Of a stretch of DNA of 64,000 nt, positions 51,600 through 61,240 are shown piece after piece. The notes beneath the pieces were generated by a model that saw only the letters and a program-made list of their open reading frames with translations, was not told where the DNA came from and did not search any database. The stretch's first letter is position 1, and every line of letters starts with the position of its first letter. The DNA lies in NCBI RefSeq assembly GCF_002797445.1, contig NZ_PGEP01000001.1:4650501-4714500 (forward strand), in the 5' to 3' direction. A program made the translations under genes and the position numbers. The DNA comes from Acidovorax sp. 69. GTDB taxonomy: Bacteria > Pseudomonadota > Gammaproteobacteria > Burkholderiales > Burkholderiaceae_C.

Positions 51600-51850
51600 C
51601 AAGCGCGAGCAGCTATCCATTTGGTGCGGCGGTATCCGTAGCTGGTGCAGCCCAGACCAGCGGACGCCGCGCAAAGGCCGCCCCACCGCGTTGGCGTCAG
51701 CCCCCTTCTCGGAGCGCGTGGCGTGCAGAGAGAGGCGGAGGGGCTGAGGGCCGCGGCCCCAAGACTGCCTGCGCAGTCTTGGACGTTCCCGAAGAGCAGC
51801 CCCGCCTCTGGCGGCGGCACCGAGCAGCACAGCCGCTCAGGGGCTCTTGC
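51600..51850. other. GC-rich intergenic element with a short hairpin
   Basis: The gap between the TlpA-like terminator and the cytochrome c' gene is very GC-rich and has no supported gene. It contains a perfect AAGACTGC/GCAGTCTT stem with a 4-base loop (51761-51780), flanked by runs of G and C. Open frames exist on both strands but read as composition artefacts. Confidence 0.45.
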
Positions 51851-51853
51851 TCT

Positions 51854-52309
51854 TCACTTCGCGCGGTAGTTGTCGTGGCAGGCCTTGCAGGTGCCCGCTG
51901 CAGCACCAAAAGCAGTCTTGAGGTTGTCGAGGTTGCCGGTCTTGGCCGCAGCGGCGAGCTTGACGGATTCGGCCTCCAACTTGTCAGCATGGTCCTTGAA
52001 CTTGGCCTGCTCTGTCCAGATTTCGGGCAAGGCCTTGGTGGGTGCGCCCTTGTCCGTGCCGGCACCAAATCCCGCCCACGGCAACTTGGCCATGTGGGCC
52101 ACCACATCGGCATTTTCTTGCGCGACCTTGGCATCAAACGGCACGCGGCCGTTCGCCATTGCCCCCAGGCGCCCAAAATGTTGTCCCATTACAAAAAGCG
52201 CGCTTTGGCGGTATTTGATGGCGTCTTCGGCCTTGGCAAACTGGGCGGACGCTGGAGCGGACAGCGTGAGGGTGGCTGCAGCCAGGGTCAATACGGCAAG
52301 TGCTTTCAT
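51854..52309 (-). CDS. Cytochrome c' (class II)
   Basis: A 151-residue periplasmic cytochrome. The signal peptide MKALAVLTLAAATLTLSAPASA is removed before QFAK. The haem site is C141-KA-C144-H145, near the C-terminus as in class II cytochromes, with the four-helix-bundle core before it. Such proteins bind NO and can protect against it. The gene is divergent from a cytochrome b561 gene 205 bases away. Shine-Dalgarno AAGGAAG is present. Confidence 0.93.
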   Translation of the reverse strand: MKALAVLTLAAATLTLSAPASAQFAKAEDAIKYRQSALFVMGQHFGRLGAMANGRVPFDAKVAQENADVVAHMAKLPWAGFGAGTDKGAPTKALPEIWTEQAKFKDHADKLEAESVKLAAAAKTGNLDNLKTAFGAAAGTCKACHDNYRAK

Positions 52310-52514
52310 GAGAACTTCCTTCTTCTTTCGTGGGTGGAACAGAAACCAAACCTACCAAACTTGCGCAGTATGCCGGTTTGAAGGCCGTTCTGCTTTCGGC
52401 CGCCCCGGCACCCCAACGCCCCACTCCGGGCTTTCGGGCCTCCCTCACAATGCGATCATGCGCTGCATGAGCCAGCGCTGCACCAACCAACCATCCATCC
52501 CTTGATCCATCACC

Positions 52515-53192
52515 ATGACGCAACACACCGTACGCATCTGGGATCTTCCCACCCGCATCTTTCACTGGGCCCTCGCAATCAGCGTCGTGGCGCTGGTCGT
52601 CACCGCCAAACTGGGGGGCAACGCCATGGAGTGGCACTTTCGCTTCGGATATGCAGTGTTGGCACTGCTGGTCTTTCGCATCGTCTGGGGCTTGGTTGGA
52701 GGGCACTGGTCGCGGTTCTCGACGTTCCTTTTTTCGCCCGCGAGACTGTGGCGCTACCTGCGTGGTACGCCACACCCGCAGGACCATATCGGGCACAGCC
52801 CGCTGGGCGCCTTGTCGGTGTTTGTGCTGCTGGCAGTGCTGCTGGGTCAGGTCTGTACCGGCCTGCTCAGCGATGACGAGATCGCCTTTGCGGGCCCCTT
52901 GACGCGCTTTGTCTCTAACGCTGTGGTCGGGCAGGCCACGGGGTATCACAAGGAAATCGGGCAATACCTGGTGCTGGGATTGGTGGGTCTGCATGTATTG
53001 GCCATTGTTTTTTACGTGCGGGTGCGTCGGCAGCAACTCATCAAACCCATGCTGGACGGCGACAAGACACTCGCAACACCTGCCGCACCTTCACGCGATG
53101 ACGCCTTCAGCCGCATCGCGGCGCTGGTGGTGCTCGCGGTGAGCGTGGCAGGCGCCTGGTGGGTGTCCTCGCTGGCGGTGGCAGGCTTCTGA
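52515..53192 (+). CDS. Cytochrome b561-type membrane protein
   Basis: A 225-residue di-haem b-type protein. It opens VRIWDLPTRIFHWALAISVV with the conserved histidine in the first helix, and later helices carry YHKEIGQYLVLGLVGLHVLAIVFY with two more histidines. Four to five transmembrane helices are present, the last near the C-terminus (VLAVSVAGAWWVSSL). It belongs to the Ni/Fe-hydrogenase cytochrome b/b561 group and probably passes electrons to or from a c-type partner such as the divergent cytochrome c'. No clear Shine-Dalgarno. Partner inferred. Confidence 0.88.
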   Translation: MTQHTVRIWDLPTRIFHWALAISVVALVVTAKLGGNAMEWHFRFGYAVLALLVFRIVWGLVGGHWSRFSTFLFSPARLWRYLRGTPHPQDHIGHSPLGALSVFVLLAVLLGQVCTGLLSDDEIAFAGPLTRFVSNAVVGQATGYHKEIGQYLVLGLVGLHVLAIVFYVRVRRQQLIKPMLDGDKTLATPAAPSRDDAFSRIAALVVLAVSVAGAWWVSSLAVAGF

Positions 53193-53238
53193 ACGAACTC
53201 GTTACACTGCGGCTTCCGTAGTTTGAATCGTCAGCGCC

Positions 53239-53730
53239 TTGGATAAACCGATCGTCACCCTGCGCTCTCCTTCCTGGCCCACCGAGATGGAAACGGTCCG
53301 CGACATCTTGCGCGAGTACGCCGACACCCTCGGCGTCGATCTCCGTTTTCAGGATTTCGAGAGCGAATTGTCCCAGTTGCCTGGTGAGTATGGCGAGCCA
53401 CGGGGCACCCTCCTGCTGGCAGAGGTGGAGGGCGCTGTGGCGGGTTGCTGCGCCCTGAGACCCCTGGACAACGCCGACTATCCCAATGCCAGCGAAATGA
53501 AGCGCCTGTACGTGCGCAAGGCATTTCGCGGATTTGGCCTGGGGCGCGAGCTGGCCGAGGCCATGCTCGACCGGGCCCGGCAAGCGGGTTATGCCTGCGT
53601 ACTGCTCGACACCCTAGACGACATGGAGTCGGCTCGTGCGCTGTATACCGATCTGGGCTTTGAAGAGATCCCGCCGTACTATCACAACCCCATCGCCGGA
53701 GCCCATTACCTCAAGGTCGACATTTCTTGA
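53239..53730 (+). CDS. GNAT-family N-acetyltransferase
   Basis: A 163-residue acetyltransferase. The acetyl-CoA loop is KAFRGFGLGRELAEAMLDRARQAGY (R-x-x-G-x-G/A pattern), near residue 95, and the C-terminal ARALYTDLGFEEIPPYYHNP is typical. The TTG start at 53239 is chosen because the first strand (VTLRSP) is needed by the fold; the next ATG, 48 bases on, would remove it. Acceptor unknown. Lies 46 bases after the b561 gene. Confidence 0.88.
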   Translation: MDKPIVTLRSPSWPTEMETVRDILREYADTLGVDLRFQDFESELSQLPGEYGEPRGTLLLAEVEGAVAGCCALRPLDNADYPNASEMKRLYVRKAFRGFGLGRELAEAMLDRARQAGYACVLLDTLDDMESARALYTDLGFEEIPPYYHNPIAGAHYLKVDIS

Positions 53731-53740
53731 GGATTTAGAG

Positions 53741-53786
53741 GGCTAGCGCTTGATTTACAAGCGCCATCAGCTATCAAATAAATAGC
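53741..53786 (+). repeat. Two-hairpin dispersed repeat, copy E (well conserved)
   Basis: First hairpin GCGCTTG/CAAGCGC (53746-53752 and 53758-53764), then CATCA, then GCTAT-N7-ATAGC (53770-53786). It lies between convergent acetyltransferase and peroxiredoxin genes. Confidence 0.88.
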
Positions 53787-53800
53787 AAATCGACTCATCT

Positions 53801-54307
53801 TCAAGCCTTGGCTTGGGCCAGCAGCGTGTCGGCACCGCTCACTTCAAACTTGCCAGGGGCCTCCACATTGAGCGTGACCACCTTGCCATCGCGCACCAGC
53901 ATCGAGTAGCGATTGCTGCGCAGACCCAGGCCCTTGCCATTCAGGTCCAGGGTCAAGCCGGTAGCTTTGGCGAACGTGGCGTCACCATCGCCGAGCATGC
54001 GCACCTTGCCCTCGGTTTTTTGGTCACGCGCCCAAGCGCCCATCACAAAAGCGTCATTCACACTCACGCACCAGATCTCGTCCACACCAGCCGCCTTGAA
54101 CTCGGCTGCTTTTTCCACATAGCCGGGCACATGTTGGGCCGAGCAGGTAGGGGTAAAAGCACCTGGCAGCGCGAACAGGGCGATGGTTTTACCCGCTGTG
54201 GCTTTGTCCACCGGCACAGGATTTGGCCCAATGCTGCAGCCTTCGCCTTCAACTTCCGAATACTCCATCAGCATGCTGGCAGGCAAGGTGTCACCGACTT
54301 TGATCAT
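53801..54307 (-). CDS. Peroxiredoxin, Prx5/hybrid type
   Basis: A 168-residue thiol peroxidase. The peroxidatic cysteine is C55 in PGAFTPTCSAQHVPGY, with the threonine two positions before. Another cysteine sits in EIWCVSVND near residue 80. This subgroup reduces H2O2 and alkyl peroxides, usually with glutathione/glutaredoxin. GGAG precedes the ATG at 54307. Its upstream region adjoins the S10 cluster terminator. Confidence 0.93.
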   Translation of the reverse strand: MIKVGDTLPASMLMEYSEVEGEGCSIGPNPVPVDKATAGKTIALFALPGAFTPTCSAQHVPGYVEKAAEFKAAGVDEIWCVSVNDAFVMGAWARDQKTEGKVRMLGDGDATFAKATGLTLDLNGKGLGLRSNRYSMLVRDGKVVTLNVEAPGKFEVSGADTLLAQAKA

Positions 54308-54399
54308 TGTTCTCTCCTTAGGGTGGTTGGATGAATAGGAAACAAGGGGGAATTGAGGTATCACTCTGCCCGGAGCATAAAAACGCAGGCCCACAAAGC

Positions 54400-54426
54400 A
54401 AAACGACCCACATTGTGGGTCGTTTT
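54400..54426 (-). terminator. Terminator of the S10 gene cluster
   Basis: AAAACGACCCAC and GTGGGTCGTTTT form a perfect 12-bp stem with a 3-base loop and T-runs on both sides. It lies about 50 bases after rpsQ. A second stem, GCCCGGG/CCCGGGC at 54440-54460, precedes it. Confidence 0.88.
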
Positions 54427-54477
54427 GAAGGGCTTTGCTGCCCGGGGTTTTAGCCCGGGCTTCAATGCAGGGGCTGC

Positions 54478-54747
54478 TTACAGCAGGCCGGCCTTTTGCA
54501 CCAAGCGGGTGGCCACCCAGTTCTTGGTCTTGGAGAGCGGACGGCTCTCGGTGATTTCGATCGTGTCGCCCAGCTTGTACTCGCCCTTTTCATCATGGGC
54601 GTGGTACTTGCTCGACTTGCCGACGATCTTGCCGTAGAGCTCGTGCTTCACACGGCGCTCGACCAGCACGGTCACAGTCTTTTGACGCTTGTCGCTGACC
54701 ACCTTGCCAACCAAGGTGCGCTTGAGGGATTTTTTAGGTTCCGTCAT
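54478..54747 (-). CDS. rpsQ: Ribosomal protein uS17
   Basis: An 89-residue OB-fold protein with the motif [27 protein letters not shown] and [15 protein letters not shown]. It binds 16S rRNA early in 30S assembly. Last gene of this cluster: rplN does not follow, so the spc-type genes are elsewhere or beyond a terminator. Confidence 0.98.
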   Translation of the reverse strand: MTEPKKSLKRTLVGKVVSDKRQKTVTVLVERRVKHELYGKIVGKSSKYHAHDEKGEYKLGDTIEITESRPLSKTKNWVATRLVQKAGLL

Positions 54748-54756
54748 GTGGGCTCC

Positions 54757-54951
54757 TTACTTGGCGGCTTGCTTTTCAGCAAGAATGGTCTTGGCACGGG
54801 CGATATCGCGGCGGGTGGTGCGCAGCGTGTTGGTGTTACCCAATTGCTGCGTAGCCTTTTGCATGCGCAGGCCGAAATGTGCCTTTTGCAGGGCCTTGAT
54901 TTCGGTCTCGATGCCGGCGACGTCTTTTTGGCGCAGTTCAGTAGTCTTCAT
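54757..54951 (-). CDS. rpmC: Ribosomal protein uL29
   Basis: A 64-residue two-helix protein, [37 protein letters not shown], of standard length. It lies near the peptide exit, where it helps bind chaperones and targeting factors. Nine bases before rpsQ. Confidence 0.97.
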   Translation of the reverse strand: MKTTELRQKDVAGIETEIKALQKAHFGLRMQKATQQLGNTNTLRTTRRDIARAKTILAEKQAAK

Positions 54952-54967
54952 TGCTTGTTCTCCTGAA

Positions 54968-55384
54968 TTACGCGCCGATCAGGCGGCTGACGAACGTGGT
55001 GCGCAGCGGCAGCTTGGCAGCAGCCAGGCGGAACGCTTCACGGGCCAGTTCTTCGGGCACACCGACGATCTCGAAAACGATCTTGCCGGGCTGGATTTCG
55101 GCCACGTAGTACTCGGGGTTGCCCTTACCGTTACCCATACGCACTTCTGCGGGCTTGGTAGAGATTGGCTTGTCCGGGAACACGCGGATCCAGATACGGC
55201 CGCCACGCTTCACGTGACGGGAAATCGCACGGCGTGCAGCTTCGATCTGGCGGGCCGTCAGACGGCCACGATCGGTGCACTTCAGACCGAAATCACCGAA
55301 CGCAACGGAGGCTCCCCGAGTTGCGACACCAGTGTTACGGCCCTTTTGCTCCTTGCGGTATTTGCGGCGAGCAGGTTGCAGCAT
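54968..55384 (-). CDS. rplP: Ribosomal protein uL16
   Basis: A 138-residue protein starting [17 protein letters not shown] with GFGxxG-like [25 protein letters not shown]. It contacts the peptidyl-transferase region and A-site tRNA. Standard length; two bases after rpsC. Confidence 0.98.
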   Translation of the reverse strand: MLQPARRKYRKEQKGRNTGVATRGASVAFGDFGLKCTDRGRLTARQIEAARRAISRHVKRGGRIWIRVFPDKPISTKPAEVRMGNGKGNPEYYVAEIQPGKIVFEIVGVPEELAREAFRLAAAKLPLRTTFVSRLIGA

Positions 55385-55386
55385 AG

Positions 55387-56268
55387 TTATTCTCCTTTAC
55401 CGTCCGCTGCTGTAGCGGGCGCGGCGACTTTGCGTACGCGCTTAACGGCGGTGTTATCAGCGCCACCAGCTTCCACTGGCTTGTCGCTGCCGTCGGCCGG
55501 AGCGGTGTTACCACCGACTGGACGACGTGGGCCACGGCCTGCGCCTGGACGATCGCCACCTGGGCGGCCATCACGGCGTGGACCGCGTGGGCGGCGTTCT
55601 TCGTCTGGACGTGGGGTTTCCACGGCAGGCAGGTCGTTACGACCCAGCGTATCGCCCTTGTAGACCCAGACCTTGACGCCGATCACACCATAGGTGGTCT
55701 TGGCTTCAGAGGTGCCGTAGTCGATGTCGGCGCGCAGCGTGTGAAGTGGCACACGGCCTTCACGGTACCACTCGCAACGAGCGATTTCGATACCGTTCAG
55801 ACGACCGGACGACATGATCTTGATGCCTTGGGCACCCAGACGCATGGCGTTCTGCATGGCGCGCTTCATGGCGCGGCGGAACATGATCCGCTTTTCGAGC
55901 TGTTGCGTGATGCTGTCGGCGATCAGCTTGGCATCGATTTCAGGCTTGCGCACTTCTTCGATGTTCACTGCGACGGGCACGCCCAGGCGAGCAGCGAGTT
56001 CCTTCTTGAGGTTCTCGATGTCTTCACCCTTCTTGCCGATCACCACACCCGGACGTGCCGAGTAAATGGTGATACGGGCGTTCTTGGCGGGACGCTCGAT
56101 CAGGATGCGCGACACGGCGGCGTTCTTCAACTTGGCCTTCAGGTACTCACGCACCTTGATGTCTTCGGCCAGCATGCCCGCGAAATCGCGGTTGCTGGCG
56201 TACCAACGGCTGGACCAGTTGCGGCTGACCGCAAGGCGGAAGCCGGTAGGATGGATTTTTTGTCCCAT
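55387..56268 (-). CDS. rpsC: Ribosomal protein uS3 with long basic tail
   Basis: A 293-residue protein, about 60 residues longer than E. coli S3 (233). The first 215 residues have the usual KH domain ([22 protein letters not shown]) and C-terminal domain ending [14 protein letters not shown]. From about 225 on the tail is rich in Arg, Gly, Pro and Ala ([20 protein letters not shown]). It lies at the mRNA entry channel and has helicase-like activity with S4 and S5. The tail is low complexity and probably disordered. Confidence 0.97.
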   Translation of the reverse strand: MGQKIHPTGFRLAVSRNWSSRWYASNRDFAGMLAEDIKVREYLKAKLKNAAVSRILIERPAKNARITIYSARPGVVIGKKGEDIENLKKELAARLGVPVAVNIEEVRKPEIDAKLIADSITQQLEKRIMFRRAMKRAMQNAMRLGAQGIKIMSSGRLNGIEIARCEWYREGRVPLHTLRADIDYGTSEAKTTYGVIGVKVWVYKGDTLGRNDLPAVETPRPDEERRPRGPRRDGRPGGDRPGAGRGPRRPVGGNTAPADGSDKPVEAGGADNTAVKRVRKVAAPATAADGKGE

Positions 56269-56283
56269 AGTCTTCCCGAGCCT

Positions 56284-56616
56284 TTAGTTGCCAACCGTCA
56301 CGTACACATGGCACGTGGGCTTGCTGATGCGGTTGCCGCGGCCTTTGGCGCGCGCGGTGAAGCGCTTGAGCGTGGTGCCTTGTTCGACGTAGATGGTCTT
56401 GACCTTCAGTTCGTCGATGTCAGCGCCATCGTTGTGTTCGGCGTTGGCGATGGCCGACTCCAGAACCTTCTTGACGATTCCCGCAGCTTTTTTCTGCGTG
56501 AAGCTCAGGATGTTCAGAGCCTGGTCCACCTTCTTGCCGCGGATCAGATCAGCGACCAGACGGCCCTTGTCGACCGACAGACGGACGCCCCGGAGGACTG
56601 CACGTGTTTCAGACAT
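56284..56616 (-). CDS. rplV: Ribosomal protein uL22
   Basis: A 110-residue protein with the family start [37 protein letters not shown] and the beta-hairpin region that lines the exit tunnel ([23 protein letters not shown]). Standard length; it precedes rpsC by about 15 bases. Confidence 0.98.
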   Translation of the reverse strand: MSETRAVLRGVRLSVDKGRLVADLIRGKKVDQALNILSFTQKKAAGIVKKVLESAIANAEHNDGADIDELKVKTIYVEQGTTLKRFTARAKGRGNRISKPTCHVYVTVGN

Positions 56617-56625
56617 GGTCGTTCC

Positions 56626-56901
56626 TTACTTCTTCGCTTTTTTGTCAGCGGGGTGACCCTTGAAGGTGCGCGTCAGGGCGAATTCGCCGAGCTTATGGCC
56701 CACCATCTGGTCGGTAACGTAGACAGGTACGTGCTGCTTGCCGTTGTGCACGGCGATGGTCAGACCGATGAAATCGGGCAGAACCATGGAGCGACGCGAC
56801 CAGGTCTTGACTGGTTTCTTGTCCTTGGTGGCAACGGCCTTTTCGACCTTGGCCAGCAAGTGATGGTCAACAAATGGACCCTTTTTAAGAGAGCGAGTCA
56901 T
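56626..56901 (-). CDS. rpsS: Ribosomal protein uS19
   Basis: A 91-residue protein, [22 protein letters not shown], with the [25 protein letters not shown] segment that contacts S13 in the 30S head. Standard length. Confidence 0.98.
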   Translation of the reverse strand: MTRSLKKGPFVDHHLLAKVEKAVATKDKKPVKTWSRRSMVLPDFIGLTIAVHNGKQHVPVYVTDQMVGHKLGEFALTRTFKGHPADKKAKK

Positions 56902-56910
56902 CTGTGCCCC

Positions 56911-57735
56911 TTACTTCTTGCGACGCGACACGATCATGATCTGTGTGCGCTTGTTGTTACGGGTGCGATAACCCTTGGTCAGATTGCCCCAAGGATCGAC
57001 TGCATGGCGGCCTTCGCCGGTGCGGCCTTCGCCACCACCGTGAGGGTGATCCACTGGATTCATGGCGACGCCGCGAACCGTAGGACGAATACCCATCCAA
57101 CGCTTCACACCGGCCTTGCCCAGTTGGCGCAGGCTGTGTTCTTCGTTGGCTACTTCACCAATGGTGGCGCGGCATTCGATATGGATCTTGCGAACTTCTC
57201 CGGAACGCATACGCACCTGGGCGTAGATGCCTTCACGGGCCAGCAGCGTTGCCGAAGCACCTGCCGAACGAGCGATCTGAGCACCAGCACCGGGCTTGAG
57301 CTCGATGCAGTGAATCGTCGAACCCACGGGGATGTTGCGGATAGGCAGCGTGTTACCTGCGCGGATCGGAGCTTCCGAACCGCTCATCAGCGTTGCACCA
57401 GCCTCAAGACCACGGGGAGCAATGATGTAGCGACGCTCGCCGTCGGCGTAACACACCAGAGCGATGTGGGCCGTACGATTGGGATCGTACTCAATGCGCT
57501 CAACCTTGGCCGGAATGCCGTCCTTGTTGCGCTTGAAGTCCACCACGCGGTAGTGGTGCTTATGACCACCGCCCTTATGACGGGTAGTAATGTGACCATT
57601 GTTGTTACGACCGGCCTTCTGGAATTGTGGTTCCAGCAGGGGGGCGTACGCTTCACCCTTGTACAGGTGGTCACGCGTGACCTTCACCACAGCACGTTGG
57701 CCGGGCGAGGTAGGTTTCATCTTAACGACAGCCAT
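56911..57735 (-). CDS. rplB: Ribosomal protein uL2
   Basis: A 274-residue protein with the OB and SH3-like domains. The conserved [26 protein letters not shown] has the functionally important histidine. It is needed for peptidyl transfer and 50S-30S association. Start [19 protein letters not shown]. Confidence 0.99.
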   Translation of the reverse strand: MAVVKMKPTSPGQRAVVKVTRDHLYKGEAYAPLLEPQFQKAGRNNNGHITTRHKGGGHKHHYRVVDFKRNKDGIPAKVERIEYDPNRTAHIALVCYADGERRYIIAPRGLEAGATLMSGSEAPIRAGNTLPIRNIPVGSTIHCIELKPGAGAQIARSAGASATLLAREGIYAQVRMRSGEVRKIHIECRATIGEVANEEHSLRQLGKAGVKRWMGIRPTVRGVAMNPVDHPHGGGEGRTGEGRHAVDPWGNLTKGYRTRNNKRTQIMIVSRRKK

Positions 57736-57737
57736 GA

Positions 57738-58052
57738 TTACGCGGCCTCCCCGGAGAGGTTCAGCTCTTGACCTGGTTGCAGCGTGACATACGCCTTGCG
57801 AACGTTGTCGCGACGGCCGATGGTCTTGCCAAAACGCTTGGTCTTGCCTTTGGTGTTCACTACAGAAACGCCCTTGACTTCCACCTTGAACATCAATTCC
57901 ACAGCGGCTTTGATTTCTGGCTTGGTCGCGTTCTGCAGCACCTTGAACGTCACAGCATTGGACTTTTCAGCAACCATGGTGGCCTTTTCGGACACGATGG
58001 GAGCGACCAGCACTTGCATCAGACGACCTTCGTCAAACTTGAGTGTGCTCAT
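57738..58052 (-). CDS. rplW: Ribosomal protein uL23
   Basis: A 104-residue protein that docks trigger factor and SRP at the exit site. The core is [42 protein letters not shown]. Its start overlaps the rplD stop as ATGA. Confidence 0.98.
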   Translation of the reverse strand: MSTLKFDEGRLMQVLVAPIVSEKATMVAEKSNAVTFKVLQNATKPEIKAAVELMFKVEVKGVSVVNTKGKTKRFGKTIGRRDNVRKAYVTLQPGQELNLSGEAA

Positions 58053-58669
58053 GCGAACATCTCCTTGAGTTTGTCGATTGCACCCTTGGTGACGAGCACT
58101 TTCTTGAAACGCACCAGCGACACGGGATCTGCGTAACGCGGCTCAACGACGAGCACGTTCACCAGATTGCGCGAAGCCAGGTACAGGTTTTCGTCCACTT
58201 CGTCGGCGATCACCATCACCGATTGCAGATTCATCGCCTTGAACTTGTCGGCCAGGACCTTGGTCTTGGGCGAGTCAAGCTTCAGCGAATCGACCACAGC
58301 CAGACGACCTTCACGGGCCAGCTGCGACAAAATCGCAGACATGCCGGCGCGGTACATCTTCTTGTTGATCTTCTGTGTGAAGTTTTCGTCAGGCATGTTC
58401 GGGAAAATCCGACCGCCCCCACGCCACAGTGGCGAGGACGTCATACCAGCACGTGCGTTACCCGTACCCTTTTGCTTGAAAGGCTTCTTGGTCGAGTGAC
58501 GGACTTGCTCGCGATCCTTCTGGGCGCGAGTGCCTTGGCGTGCGTTGGCCTGATAGGCCACGACGATCTGGTGAACCAGATCTTCGTTGTATTCACGACC
58601 GAACACGGTTTCTGGAACATCCAGCTTGGATGCGCCTTGGCCTTGGTCATTCAGGAGTTCGAGCTGCAT
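58049..58669 (-). CDS. rplD: Ribosomal protein uL4
   Basis: A 206-residue protein with the extended loop [25 protein letters not shown] that reaches into the exit tunnel. In E. coli L4 also represses its own operon by binding the S10 leader. Overlaps rplC as TAATG. Confidence 0.99.
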   Translation of the reverse strand: MQLELLNDQGQGASKLDVPETVFGREYNEDLVHQIVVAYQANARQGTRAQKDREQVRHSTKKPFKQKGTGNARAGMTSSPLWRGGGRIFPNMPDENFTQKINKKMYRAGMSAILSQLAREGRLAVVDSLKLDSPKTKVLADKFKAMNLQSVMVIADEVDENLYLASRNLVNVLVVEPRYADPVSLVRFKKVLVTKGAIDKLKEMFA

Positions 58670-59343
58670 TAGTTCGCTCCTTTGGAAGATTTGGCCTTGA
58701 CCGCTGGACGCACCGTCACGAACCCGCCCTTGGAGCCCGGAATAGCGCCCTTGATCAAGAGCAGTTGACGCGCTTCGTCGATGCGAATGACATCGAGGTT
58801 TTGCGTGGTCTTAGTGACATCGCCGAGGTGGCCCGTCATGCGCTTGCCGGGGAACACACGACCTGGGTCCTGTGCCATACCGATGGAGCCAGGAACGTTG
58901 TGCGAACGGCTGTTACCGTGCGACGCGCGCTGCGACTTCATGTTGTGACGCTTGATGGTACCGGCGTAGCCTTTACCGATCGAAGTGCCTTGCACGTCGA
59001 CCTTTTGACCCACGGAAAACACGGACGTCACAGCGACCGAACCGCCAGCTTGGTACTGGGCGGCGGTATCAGCGGTCACGCGGAATTCCTGGATGATTTC
59101 ACCGGCTTCCACACCTGCCTTGGCAAGGTGACCGGCTTCTGGCTTGGTCACGCGCGATGCTTTGCGCGAACCGAACGTGACCTGCAGGGCCACGTAGCCA
59201 TCGTTCTCTTGGGTTTTGATCTGGGTAACGCGGTTGTTGGACACATCCACCACCGTGACAGGCACTGCGTCCCCATCATCGGTGAACAGACGCATCATGC
59301 CCACTTTGCGACCCAGCAACCCGAGGGAGTTGCTCAGACTCAT
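58669..59343 (-). CDS. rplC: Ribosomal protein uL3
   Basis: A 224-residue protein beginning [34 protein letters not shown]. The glutamine-containing segment [32 protein letters not shown], near residue 150, is the PrmB methylation region. First gene after the rpsJ gap and its promoter. Confidence 0.99.
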   Translation of the reverse strand: MSLSNSLGLLGRKVGMMRLFTDDGDAVPVTVVDVSNNRVTQIKTQENDGYVALQVTFGSRKASRVTKPEAGHLAKAGVEAGEIIQEFRVTADTAAQYQAGGSVAVTSVFSVGQKVDVQGTSIGKGYAGTIKRHNMKSQRASHGNSRSHNVPGSIGMAQDPGRVFPGKRMTGHLGDVTKTTQNLDVIRIDEARQLLLIKGAIPGSKGGFVTVRPAVKAKSSKGAN

Positions 59344-59567
59344 TGGTTTTCTCCAAAACTCTCACCGCCACAACTTCAATTGGCTACGGCGTTTCCGCAA
59401 GCTCTCACTCGCGTACATGAAAGAAGGTTAATAAAACTCCGCCAACCCATGCCTTTTCACAGGCGCAAATTGAGCGAAGCCCTAAAGTATAACGCGAACT
59501 GCTTTTTCAAGCAAGTTCGCGTTATTGCAGACACCACAAGGCGGGCAAGCCCGCCTTGCAACGACTA
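59344..59567 (-). promoter_or_regulatory. rpsJ-rplC gap with a promoter inside a long hairpin
   Basis: A 224-base gap inside an otherwise tight cluster. Minus-strand TTGCTT (59514-59509) and TATACT (59491-59486) are 17 bases apart, a good sigma-70 promoter for rplC. Overlapping it, ATAACGCGAACT (59489-59500) and AGTTCGCGTTAT (59514-59525) plus inner GCTT/AAGC form a 16-bp hairpin. A second stem, AGGCGGGC/GCCCGCCT, lies at about 59539-59556 just after rpsJ. Neither has a T-run. Confidence 0.6.
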
Positions 59568-59879
59568 TTACTGCAGCTTGATTTCGACGTCCACGCCAGC
59601 AGGCAGGTCGAGCTTCATCAGAGCATCAACGGTTTTGTCCGTCGGGTCCACGATGTCCATCAGACGCTGGTGCGTGCGGATTTCGAGCTGGTCGCGGCTG
59701 GTCTTGTTAACGTGCGGCGAGCGCAGGATGTCAAAACGCTTCATGCGCGTGGGCAGGGGCACGGGGCCCTTGACAATCGCGCCGGTGCGCTTGGCGGTGT
59801 CAACGATCTCAGCAGCGGACTGATCGATCAGCTTGTAGTCAAACGCCTTCAGGCGGATGCGAATTTTTTGCTTGGACAT
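59568..59879 (-). CDS. rpsJ: Ribosomal protein uS10 (NusE)
   Basis: A 103-residue protein of the 30S head that also joins the antitermination complex with NusB. The core is [30 protein letters not shown] and [27 protein letters not shown]. It lies 28 bases after tuf. It is separated from rplC by the structured gap, so it may belong to the str-type unit. Confidence 0.99.
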   Translation of the reverse strand: MSKQKIRIRLKAFDYKLIDQSAAEIVDTAKRTGAIVKGPVPLPTRMKRFDILRSPHVNKTSRDQLEIRTHQRLMDIVDPTDKTVDALMKLDLPAGVDVEIKLQ

Positions 59880-59907
59880 GGCAATTCCTTGTGCAATTCA
59901 GAACAGA

Positions 59908-61098
<1,191 letters not shown>

Positions 61099-61199
61099 TT
61101 TCAATTCTCCAAAGAGCGATACCTGTGTAGTGGTTTAACGTCTGCATCTGGTTGCTGATTCACCCCGCACAGGGAACAGGGTGGCACCGGATCGCAGAC

Positions 61200-61230
61200 A
61201 AAAACAAAGCCCAGACCAAAGGGCCTGGGC
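61200..61230 (-). terminator. Terminator-like hairpin between fusA and tuf
   Basis: On the minus strand GCCCAGGCC and GGTCTGGGC pair (one G-U) around a 4-base loop, followed by TTTGTTTTT. It lies ten bases past fusA and should stop part of the transcription before tuf. No clear promoter was seen in the remaining 100 bases before tuf. Confidence 0.7.
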
Positions 61231-61240
61231 GAGTGCTTAC

